A stretch of DNA of 5,523 nt from assembly GCA_002281005.1 (NCBI GenBank), contig NCFD01000109.1, positions 1 to 5,523 of the forward strand, read 5' to 3'. Positions 1 through 5,523 of the stretch are shown here, piece after piece. Under the pieces are notes generated by a model. That model saw only the letters and a list, made by a program, of their open reading frames with translations. It was not told the origin of the DNA and did not search any database. Position numbers and translations under genes: made by a program. Source of the DNA: Acidocella sp. 35-58-6 (GTDB lineage: Bacteria; Pseudomonadota; Alphaproteobacteria; Acetobacterales; Acetobacteraceae). Position 1 is the stretch's first letter. Each line of letters begins with the position of its first letter.

Positions 1-94
1 CATCGGCCGAGGCAATCACGTAGCCTTCCGGCTCGAGGCCGGCCCGGAGGAATTCAACGGTCTTGGGGTCATCTTCTATGAGGAGAATTTTCAT
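1..94 (-). CDS. OmpR-family response regulator, N-terminal fragment (cut by window edge)
   Basis: Reading the minus strand from ATG at 94-92 gives 31 residues beginning MKILLIEDDPKTVEFLRAGL, followed by EPEGYVIASAD; the gene runs off the left edge. This is the first beta strand, the acidic cluster (E7, D8, D9) and helix 1 of a receiver (REC) domain. In the family the acidic pair binds Mg2+ next to the phosphorylated aspartate, which lies beyond the window. The wording IEDDPKT..FL..GL..EGY is typical of OmpR/PhoB regulators of the CusR/CopR type that sit beside efflux operons, but no DNA-binding domain is visible, so the subfamily is inferred. The start is preceded by a weak Shine-Dalgarno (CAGG, 4 nt away). 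It is transcribed divergently from the efflux operon with 68 bp between the two starts, so a shared regulatory region and control of the efflux genes are likely. A partner sensor kinase, if present, lies outside the window. Confidence 0.88.
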   Translation of the reverse strand, partial: MKILLIEDDPKTVEFLRAGLEPEGYVIASAD

Positions 95-108
95 CGTACC
101 TGCTAGTT

Positions 109-132
109 GGTAGCCGTGTAGTGTGGCTTACC
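109..132. promoter_or_regulatory. Imperfect dyad in the divergent intergenic region (candidate operator)
   Basis: GGTAGCC (109-115) and GGCTTACC (125-132) are reverse complements apart from one extra T, and are separated by 9 nt. The dyad sits in the middle of the 68-bp gap between the response-regulator and outer-membrane-protein starts, where an operator serving both genes would lie. It does not match the direct-repeat boxes common for OmpR-type regulators, and no good -10/-35 pair frames it, so a regulatory role is only inferred. Confidence 0.25.
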
Positions 133-152
133 GTCAAGTGACAAATCGACAA
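133..152. promoter_or_regulatory. Cluster of three GACAA-like repeats upstream of the efflux operon
   Basis: Three similar pentamers lie in the same orientation: GTCAA at 133-137, GACAA at 140-144 and GACAA at 148-152, starting 7 and 8 bp apart. OmpR-type regulators usually bind direct repeats, but their half-sites are generally about 10-11 bp apart, so the spacing here is not canonical. On the minus strand the same stretch contains TTGACG (137-132), a possible -35 for the response-regulator gene, but no recognisable -10 follows at 16-18 bp. This is a weak call resting on position and repetition only. Confidence 0.2.
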
Positions 153-162
153 GGTAGCGGAG

Positions 163-1554
163 ATGTTGTGGGCAAGTAAGGTCAGGCACTGGGCAGGCAT
201 GAAGTCTATCTGGCGTTTTTATGGTTGTGGTGCTCTGGGCGTTTTGCTCAGCCTCTCGGCGTGTGCCTCATACCGGGCAGCACCGTTAAATCTCACCTCG
301 CCGCTCAAACCCTCGGTGGCTGGTTTAGTTCGTCAGCTTCCGGGTGGCCGGACCATACCAGGACAAGGGCCTTATAGAATCGATGATATCGCGGCGCTGG
401 CCGTGTTAAACGACCCGGACCTCGTGGCCGCGCGCGCCCAGCACAAGGTGGGCGAGGCCGACCTGCTGAGCGCAGGGTTGTTGCCTGATCCCTCAATAAC
501 CGGCGGGTTTGCAGCACTCATCAGCGGCCCGGCCAGTATGTCGGCGATCTCGGGAAGTCTGGCCACCGACGTCTCAGCGTTGATTACATACCGGGTTAAT
601 ATCAAAGCGGCCAAAGCTGGTCTGGCGCAGGTTGATGCCGGGATTTTATGGCAGGAATGGCAGGTGGCTAGCCAGGCTGAACAGTTATGTATCAGCCTCG
701 ATGGTGATGCCCGCCTGATCGAAACGCTACAAACCGACCATGACGCGCTGACAGCCATTAATAACGCCACGCGCGCGCAAGTGGCGGCGCATAACCTCAC
801 GATCAACGCGGCTTCCGCCAGTATGGCGGCATTGGCAGCGGTTGATACCGCACGCAACATGGCGGTGCAGACGCGTGATCAGGACCGTAATCAGCTTGAT
901 GCCCTGCTTGGATTGCAGCCTGGTGTTGCTCTTGCCGTCACCATGCCGGTTATTCAGCCGCTCAACCCGCAGCTTGCCACCCAGGCGCTGAATCATTTGG
1001 CTGAGCGCCGTCCTGACCTGATCGCCCTGCGCTACGGATACCAACAAGCTGATGCCAAACTTCGTGCCGCGATCCTGACGCAGTTTTTACCGATCAACGT
1101 GGGAGCCTCGGGTGGCCGTGATACCACTGGGGTTGTGAGCGCTGGCCCGCAGGTGACATTGACGCTGCCGATGTTCAATCGCAACCAAGGCGGCATTGCG
1201 GCAGCTACGGCCACTCGGGCGCAACTTGCCGCGCAATTCCGGGCTAGTCTGGCCAGCGCTGATGCCGGTGCCCAGGCTCTCATCAGCCGGATTACGGCGT
1301 TGCAGGCGGAGAGCGAGACGGCTGACCGCGCCGCTGCCGCCGCCACTCAAATCGCCGCGCAAACGAGCACCGCACTCCGGCAGGGAGCGCTCGATGCTCA
1401 AACCGGCGTAAACCTGCAAACCGCCGCGGGAGACCGGCAGCGCGAGGCCATTACCCTACGTGATCAGCTGCTCACGGCGCGTCTATCTTTGAACACGATG
1501 CTCGGCATAGGTCTGCCAGCAATCATCGCAGCACCTTTGGAACCCCCTTTATGA
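163..1554 (+). CDS. Outer-membrane efflux lipoprotein, TolC/CzcC-type (OMF channel of an RND pump)
   Basis: This 463-residue protein is of normal length for the outer-membrane factor family, whose trimers form the outer-membrane and periplasmic exit duct of tripartite pumps. A hydrophobic signal (about residues 21-33) ends in the lipobox L31-S32-A33-C34, so C34 is the probable lipidated residue. Two structural repeats are visible. The first has the strand entry GLLPDPSITGG (106-115). The second has RRPDLIALR (282-290), a QFLPINVGASGG strand and the return strand LPMFNRNQG (335-343), a wording common in CzcC-like metal-efflux channels. ALLGLQPG (247-254) is the expected helix-turn signature. 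The start is uncertain. ATG 163 has AAGG at 151-154 (8 nt spacing) but gives a long N-region. The in-frame ATG at 199 (M13) gives a more standard lipoprotein signal but a poorly spaced ribosome site. The stop overlaps the adaptor start by 4 nt (ATGA). Family is clear; substrate is unknown. Confidence 0.93.
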   Translation: MLWASKVRHWAGMKSIWRFYGCGALGVLLSLSACASYRAAPLNLTSPLKPSVAGLVRQLPGGRTIPGQGPYRIDDIAALAVLNDPDLVAARAQHKVGEADLLSAGLLPDPSITGGFAALISGPASMSAISGSLATDVSALITYRVNIKAAKAGLAQVDAGILWQEWQVASQAEQLCISLDGDARLIETLQTDHDALTAINNATRAQVAAHNLTINAASASMAALAAVDTARNMAVQTRDQDRNQLDALLGLQPGVALAVTMPVIQPLNPQLATQALNHLAERRPDLIALRYGYQQADAKLRAAILTQFLPINVGASGGRDTTGVVSAGPQVTLTLPMFNRNQGGIAAATATRAQLAAQFRASLASADAGAQALISRITALQAESETADRAAAAATQIAAQTSTALRQGALDAQTGVNLQTAAGDRQREAITLRDQLLTARLSLNTMLGIGLPAIIAAPLEPPL

Positions 1555-2627
1555 AAATACGCTATTATGTGAGCGTGGCTGTGGCTTTGTCGGCGATGGC
1601 CGTGATTTATTGGAAGGTGGCCGGTGGTACGCCCGCCGCCGCCAGTGATGCCCCGCCCACAGTGCTGGTCAGCACAATCAACCTGACACCGGGCACCTTA
1701 CCGGCGGCCGTCTCCGCCTACGGCAGTATTGCGCCGGGTCCGGGGGCAGACACCACGGTTTCGACGCAGGCGAGCGGTGTTGTAAGCAGCATTGCGGTTG
1801 TTCAGGGCCAGAGCGTCGGGGCAGGTGACCCGTTATTGACGATGATCCCTGATGCACAATCGATCGCGGATTATCATAAAGCCGAGGATGCGGTTACCGC
1901 GGCACGGGCCAACCGTGTGCATGTCGCGGCACTGCTCGCATCGCACCTCGCGACGTCAGCCGACCTCGCGGCGGCCGACCAGACACTCAATGATGCCACT
2001 GGTGCGCTAAAAGCCCTGCAGGCTACGGGTAACGGGAAAACCCGGATCATCACCGCACCGTTCGCCGGGGTGGTGGCGGCGGTGCAGGTGTCACCGGGGG
2101 CTATGCAGCCAGCCGGCGCCGCATTGCTGCGGATCATTAAATCCAATGGTCTAGTCGCTATTGTTGGTGTGCCACCGGCGCAGGTAGCGGCCATTCATAC
2201 CGGTGAGCCAGCCGCTATCACGCTGCTCGATACCGCGGGTCATGCCATGGGCAGCGTTGCTGATGTTTCGAACATGCGTGATCCAGCCACCGGGTTAAAT
2301 AGTGTCGCACTTCTTCTGCCAGTTCCGGCGCCAGATTTTCAAGCAACCGCGGGCGAACCGGTGAAGGCTGTGATTACAACCGGCACCTTAAGCGGGTTCG
2401 TGGTTCCCCGTGACGCCGTGCAGAATGATGAGAGAGGCAATTACGTATTTCAGATTGATCCCAAAAATATCGCCTACCGGGTTGCTGTGCAAGTTCTAGG
2501 AGCCTCCGGCACCCAGATTATTCTGGCCGCTAACCTGAATGCGGCCATGCCCATGGTGACAACGGGTGCCTACCAACTTGATGATGGGACTGCGGTGCGC
2601 ACGGCGACAGGCGGGACCAGCCATTGA
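1551..2627 (+). CDS. Periplasmic adaptor (membrane-fusion protein, HlyD/RND family)
   Basis: This 358-residue protein is the periplasmic bridge between the RND permease and the outer-membrane channel. An N-terminal hydrophobic segment (about 5-20) is an uncleaved anchor or signal; a possible cleavage lies after AAA at 29-31. The domains follow the usual nested order. The lipoyl half-motifs are STQASGVVSSIAVVQGQSVG (71-90) and APFAGVVAAVQVSPGAMQPA (169-188). They flank an alpha-helical hairpin (about 101-160) of roughly two 28-residue helices. A beta-barrel (about 196-275) and a membrane-proximal domain follow, the latter starting at FVVPRDAVQNDERGNYVFQI (283-302). The AcrA-type hairpin-tip RLS motif appears degenerate: L128 fits, T135 stands at the serine position, and the arginine position is not clearly conserved. 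The start ATG overlaps the upstream stop by 4 nt, with a modest GGAA 8 nt before it, suggesting translational coupling. The C-terminus overlaps the permease TTG start. Family assignment is firm; the cargo cannot be inferred. Confidence 0.94.
   Translation: MKIRYYVSVAVALSAMAVIYWKVAGGTPAAASDAPPTVLVSTINLTPGTLPAAVSAYGSIAPGPGADTTVSTQASGVVSSIAVVQGQSVGAGDPLLTMIPDAQSIADYHKAEDAVTAARANRVHVAALLASHLATSADLAAADQTLNDATGALKALQATGNGKTRIITAPFAGVVAAVQVSPGAMQPAGAALLRIIKSNGLVAIVGVPPAQVAAIHTGEPAAITLLDTAGHAMGSVADVSNMRDPATGLNSVALLLPVPAPDFQATAGEPVKAVITTGTLSGFVVPRDAVQNDERGNYVFQIDPKNIAYRVAVQVLGASGTQIILAANLNAAMPMVTTGAYQLDDGTAVRTATGGTSH
2610..2616 (+). promoter_or_regulatory. Ribosome binding site supporting the TTG start of the RND permease
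   Basis: GGCGGGA lies 7 nt before TTG at 2624, inside the last codons of the adaptor gene. It is the purine-rich stretch that best explains initiation at TTG. The first in-frame ATG (2669, codon 16) would remove half of the first transmembrane helix, so this site helps decide the start. Confidence 0.55.
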
Positions 2628-5523
2628 CCCTCGCGCAGTGGCTGAACAAGCACCGGCGCTCGGTGCTCATGCTGGTGGCCGGGCTGGCGCTTGGTGGTAT
2701 CGCAGCGGCGGTTTCACTCCCCATCGGCTTGTTTCCGCAAACCAATTTTCCACGCGTGCGCGTGACCATCGATGCGGGCAGTCAACCGGCGCAGCAGATG
2801 ATGCTGCAGGTTACCCAACCAATTGAGCAAGCGGTTCGCGCGGTGCCGGGCGTCACGGATGTGAAATCCACAACCTCGCGCGGGAATGCTCAGATCATCA
2901 TCGGTTTCGCCTGGGGCTCCGACATGACCGCCGCCACGCTGGGTGTGAATGCTGCCGTCGCACAGTTACTGCCCTCGTTGCCCGCCAGCACCACGTATAC
3001 GGTGCTGCGGATGGACCCGACGGTATTTCCGTTCATGGCTTACGCGCTCACCGCCTCCAGCGTCAGCCAGGTCAAACTACAAAATCTTGCTCAGTATCAA
3101 ATTGTGCCGCTATTATCCGCCGTGCCGGGCGTGGCGCGGGTGCAAGTGCAGGGCGGCGATACCGCCGAGATTGAGGTCGCTGTTGATCCGCATCGGCTGG
3201 CGGCATTTCATCTGACGATCGACGATGTCAATAAAGCGATTACTGCGGCAAATGCTTTGCAATCCGTGGGCCGTGTCGAGGACCATGACCTGCTGTATTT
3301 GCTGCTAAGTTCAAACGCATTGCAAAACCTTGCGAATGTGCAAAACATCGTCGTTCGCGGGGGCCCAACCGGCGTTGTACGCCTTGCCGATGTGGCGACC
3401 GTCAGTAACGGGGTTATGCCAAAATATTTCGATGTTTCAGCCGATGGCAAACAGGCTGTCACGGTGCTGCTATTCCAGCAGCCGGGTAGTAATTCCGTGC
3501 AAATCGCCAAGGCCGTGAACCAGGCACTCGCCGGATTTTCAGATCAAATTCCACCTGGGGTCCATTTAAGTAAATGGTATGACCAGAGCACGCTGGTGCT
3601 GGCTGCTGCCAGTTCGGTGCGCGATGCGATTTTGATCGGCGTGGTGTTGGCTGCGTTTGTGCTGCTGTTTTTTTTACGCAGTTGGCGAATCACGTTGCTG
3701 GCATTCCTGACTGTTCCAGCCTCGCTGGCCGCCGCCGTTCTGGTGCTCGCAATGCTGGGCATGAGCTTTAATATCATGACCCTGGGCGGTCTGGCGGCGT
3801 CGGTCGGCTTGGTGATCGACGATGTCATCGTGATGATCGAACATCTGGCACGCCGTACCGGCAACACGCCGGGTGATCATGAATCGCTTATCCTTGATGC
3901 CGGTACTGAATTTCTCACGCCGCTGACCGGGTCGTCAGCCGCGACGCTCATCGTGTTCGCGCCGCTGGGGTTTTTGACCGGTGTCACCGGGGCATTTTTT
4001 AAGGCGTTGTCCATCACGATGGCTGCCACTTTGTTTGCATCATGGTTGTTGACCGCGTTTGCAGTGCCGTTGCTCGCCGGCCGGCTGATCGATTTTCATA
4101 AGTGGCACGACCCCGAAGCGGATGGACCCGGTTGGCTCACCCGAACCCATAGCCATTTACTGGGCAAAATATTCGCCCGTCCCGCACTGCTGGGCATTGC
4201 TGTGGTGGTGCTCCTCGTGCTCGGTAGTTTTTCATTTACGCATGTGCAAACGGGCTTTATCCCGAAGCTGGATGAAGGCGGGTTTGTGCTGGATTATCAG
4301 ACAGAGCCCGGCACTTCGCTCGGTGAAACCAGGCGGGAAATATCGCAGATCGAGGATATTCTGCGTGCTGACCCGGCGGTTGAGAGTTTTTCCACCCGTA
4401 TCGGCGCTGGGTTTGGGGGGGACTTTGCCGAGCCCAACCAAGGCGATATTGTTGTGCGCCTCGTGGCGCTGGGTAACCGGCCGGCGATTGACACTGTGAT
4501 GACGCGGATCGGTGATGCGATTAAAAATAATGTTCCAGGCGTCGACACCGACATCCATCAGTTAATTGGCGACGAAATTGGTGACCTGACAGGCGTGCCG
4601 CAACCGATCGAGGTCAAGCTCGCCGCCGCCGACCCTAACCAGCTTGATCCTGCTGCGTTGCGCGTTGCTGATGCGTTGAGCAAAATTGCGGGCGTTGACT
4701 CGGTGGTCAATGGTATTGTGCCGGCGGGTGATGCCTATGATATCCATGTTGATCCCGCCCGTGCTGCAATGCTGGGGCTGGATCCCGTCACCGTAGCGGC
4801 CTCGTTACGGGCTGAACTTAGTGGTACCGTGGTGACAACGCTGCAAAGCGCCAACCAGCAGATCGGCGTTCGTGTGCAGTTAGCAGCCGGGTCGCGCCGC
4901 AATATCGATGATCTATCTTCGGTTCCGATTGCAACGCCGTCTGGCGCGCTGGTCCCGCTGGGGACCATCGCACGTTTTTCAGTGGTTGCAGGCCAGCCTG
5001 AAATTACCCGCCAAAACCTGCAACAAATTGTGGCGGTTACCGGGCGCATCACCGGGCGGGGCATCGGCAACGTTATTGCCGATGTTAAAACGGCGCTTGC
5101 CAAGCCCGGTGTTCTGGGGGCCGGTGTCACTTATACTTTGGGGGGCATTTATCAGCAGCAACAAATTGCGTTTGCCGGGCTGGTACGGGTGTTTATTGCA
5201 GCATTGCTGGCAGAATTTGTCCTGCTGCTGTTTTTATATGAGCGTTTTGTTCTGGTGCTGGCCATTATGGGCACCTCATTATTATCAACAACCGCTGTTT
5301 TCACGGGGCTTTTTCTCACCGGTATCGAGCTTAATATCACGGCCCTGATGGGGATGACGATGATTGTCGGCATCGCCACGGAAATGGCGATATTCTATGT
5401 CTCTGAGTATGCGCTGCTGGCACAGACAATGCCGCTACGCGAGGCGCTGATCCATGCCGCCAGCAATCGCTTACGGCCGATCGCCATGACCACGCTGGCA
5501 GCGATTCTGACCTTATTACCTCT
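2624..5523 (+). CDS. RND-family efflux permease (inner-membrane proton antiporter), 3' end cut by window
   Basis: The frame is open from TTG 2624 to the window end: 966 codons, lacking roughly the last 50-80 residues of a usual 1020-1050-residue pump. The start overlaps the adaptor stop (TTGA) and gives the family N-terminus TLAQWLNKHRRSVLMLV. TM1 is about 12-34 and ends SLPIGLFPQTNFPRV. A first periplasmic domain (36-330) follows, then TM2-TM6 (333-487), TM7 (521-539), a second periplasmic domain (541-848), TM8-TM10 (853-926) and TM11 (from 951, cut). TM4 reads GLVIDDVIVMIEH with D399-D400, equivalent to AcrB D407/D408. TM11 keeps R949 and T956 (AcrB R971/T978). TM10 reads GIATEMAIFYV, with E920 where AcrB has K940. 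FIPKLDEGG (545-553) is closer to CzcA/CusA wording than to AcrB. The second periplasmic domain has only two methionines (M626, M716), so a CusA-like methionine relay is not evident. Family is certain; whether drugs, solvents or metals are exported is undecided. Confidence 0.95.
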   Translation, partial: MTLAQWLNKHRRSVLMLVAGLALGGIAAAVSLPIGLFPQTNFPRVRVTIDAGSQPAQQMMLQVTQPIEQAVRAVPGVTDVKSTTSRGNAQIIIGFAWGSDMTAATLGVNAAVAQLLPSLPASTTYTVLRMDPTVFPFMAYALTASSVSQVKLQNLAQYQIVPLLSAVPGVARVQVQGGDTAEIEVAVDPHRLAAFHLTIDDVNKAITAANALQSVGRVEDHDLLYLLLSSNALQNLANVQNIVVRGGPTGVVRLADVATVSNGVMPKYFDVSADGKQAVTVLLFQQPGSNSVQIAKAVNQALAGFSDQIPPGVHLSKWYDQSTLVLAAASSVRDAILIGVVLAAFVLLFFLRSWRITLLAFLTVPASLAAAVLVLAMLGMSFNIMTLGGLAASVGLVIDDVIVMIEHLARRTGNTPGDHESLILDAGTEFLTPLTGSSAATLIVFAPLGFLTGVTGAFFKALSITMAATLFASWLLTAFAVPLLAGRLIDFHKWHDPEADGPGWLTRTHSHLLGKIFARPALLGIAVVVLLVLGSFSFTHVQTGFIPKLDEGGFVLDYQTEPGTSLGETRREISQIEDILRADPAVESFSTRIGAGFGGDFAEPNQGDIVVRLVALGNRPAIDTVMTRIGDAIKNNVPGVDTDIHQLIGDEIGDLTGVPQPIEVKLAAADPNQLDPAALRVADALSKIAGVDSVVNGIVPAGDAYDIHVDPARAAMLGLDPVTVAASLRAELSGTVVTTLQSANQQIGVRVQLAAGSRRNIDDLSSVPIATPSGALVPLGTIARFSVVAGQPEITRQNLQQIVAVTGRITGRGIGNVIADVKTALAKPGVLGAGVTYTLGGIYQQQQIAFAGLVRVFIAALLAEFVLLLFLYERFVLVLAIMGTSLLSTTAVFTGLFLTGIELNITALMGMTMIVGIATEMAIFYVSEYALLAQTMPLREALIHAASNRLRPIAMTTLAAILTLLP
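2649..2667 (+). repeat. Inverted repeat (7-bp stem, 5-nt loop) just inside the RND gene
   Basis: AGCACCG (2649-2655) and CGGTGCT (2661-2667) are perfect reverse complements around the loop GCGCT. The repeat begins 25 nt after the first base of the TTG start, over codons 9-15 of the permease. An mRNA hairpin is plausible. Any effect on initiation at the weak start codon is speculative, and there is no T-tract that would make it a terminator. Confidence 0.4.
5062..5084 (+). repeat. Perfect 9-bp inverted repeat inside the RND gene
   Basis: CATCGGCAA (5062-5070) and TTGCCGATG (5076-5084) are exact reverse complements separated by CGTTA. They lie in frame over the permease codons for GIGNVIADV, just before TM8. 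Neither strand has a following T-tract, so this is not an intrinsic terminator. It is probably incidental to coding, though the stem is longer than usual for chance in a stretch this short. Confidence 0.45.

Noticed and set aside
95..162. Sigma70-type promoters for either divergent gene
   Set aside because: TTGACG at 137-132 on the minus strand resembles a -35 but no acceptable -10 follows at 16-18 bp. On the plus strand TTGGTA at 107-112 is likewise without a -10. Neither is good enough to annotate as a promoter.
372..860. Minus-strand open frame of 162 codons opposite the outer-membrane protein
   Set aside because: It is antisense to a clear TolC-family gene, has a low-complexity Ala/Ser/Arg-rich translation, and shows no recognisable domain. 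It is a shadow of the real gene.
2566..2826. Plus-strand 86-codon frame across the adaptor/permease junction
   Set aside because: It overlaps both real genes in another frame. The permease frame from TTG 2624 explains the region with a proper RND N-terminus.
5062..5084. Intrinsic terminator at the 9-bp inverted repeat
   Set aside because: No T-tract follows on either strand and the element lies in the middle of an open coding frame.
2949..5379. Many short open frames on both strands across 2.9-5.4 kb
   Set aside because: All lie within the continuous permease frame, which has family motifs along its whole length. Their translations look like frame-shifted or antisense readings of it.
1..5523. 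CRISPR array, tRNA/rRNA, insertion sequence or toxin-antitoxin module
   Set aside because: No regularly spaced repeats, RNA-gene hallmarks, transposase motifs or spare intergenic space were seen. Apart from 95-162 the whole window is coding.

Overview
The window looks like part of a Gram-negative chromosome or large plasmid. It carries a tripartite RND efflux operon whose products span inner membrane, periplasm and outer membrane. Codon use favours G/C at third positions but is not extreme (TTA, CTA and ATA all occur), which suits a moderately GC-rich proteobacterium. Nothing in the sequence fixes the genus.

Layout: positions 1-94 on the minus strand hold the first 31 codons of an OmpR-type response regulator, cut by the window edge. 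A 68-bp divergent intergenic region (95-162) follows, with an imperfect dyad and a short repeat cluster. Three plus-strand genes then run to the end of the window. They are a TolC/CzcC-type outer-membrane lipoprotein (163-1554), a periplasmic adaptor of the RND membrane-fusion family (1551-2627), and a large RND inner-membrane permease that starts at TTG 2624 and is still open at the last base (966 codons visible). Both internal junctions are 4-nt start/stop overlaps (ATGA, then TTGA), so translation of the three genes is probably coupled. There is no internal gap, terminator or mobile element.

How the genes work together: the permease would take substrate from the periplasm or inner membrane using proton flux, the adaptor would bridge it to the outer-membrane channel, and the channel would release the substrate outside. 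The divergent response regulator is the obvious candidate regulator. The substrate cannot be read from the sequence. The outer-membrane protein and one permease motif (FIPKLDEGG) recall the heavy-metal (CzcA/CusA) branch, while the paired aspartates in TM4 recall the drug (AcrB) branch.

The architecture is a known type and I see no wholly new system. The most interesting detail is in the permease: TM4 Asp-Asp and TM11 Arg/Thr of the AcrB-type proton relay are present, but the TM10 lysine position holds glutamate. Other open frames in the window, on both strands, look like shadows of these four genes.
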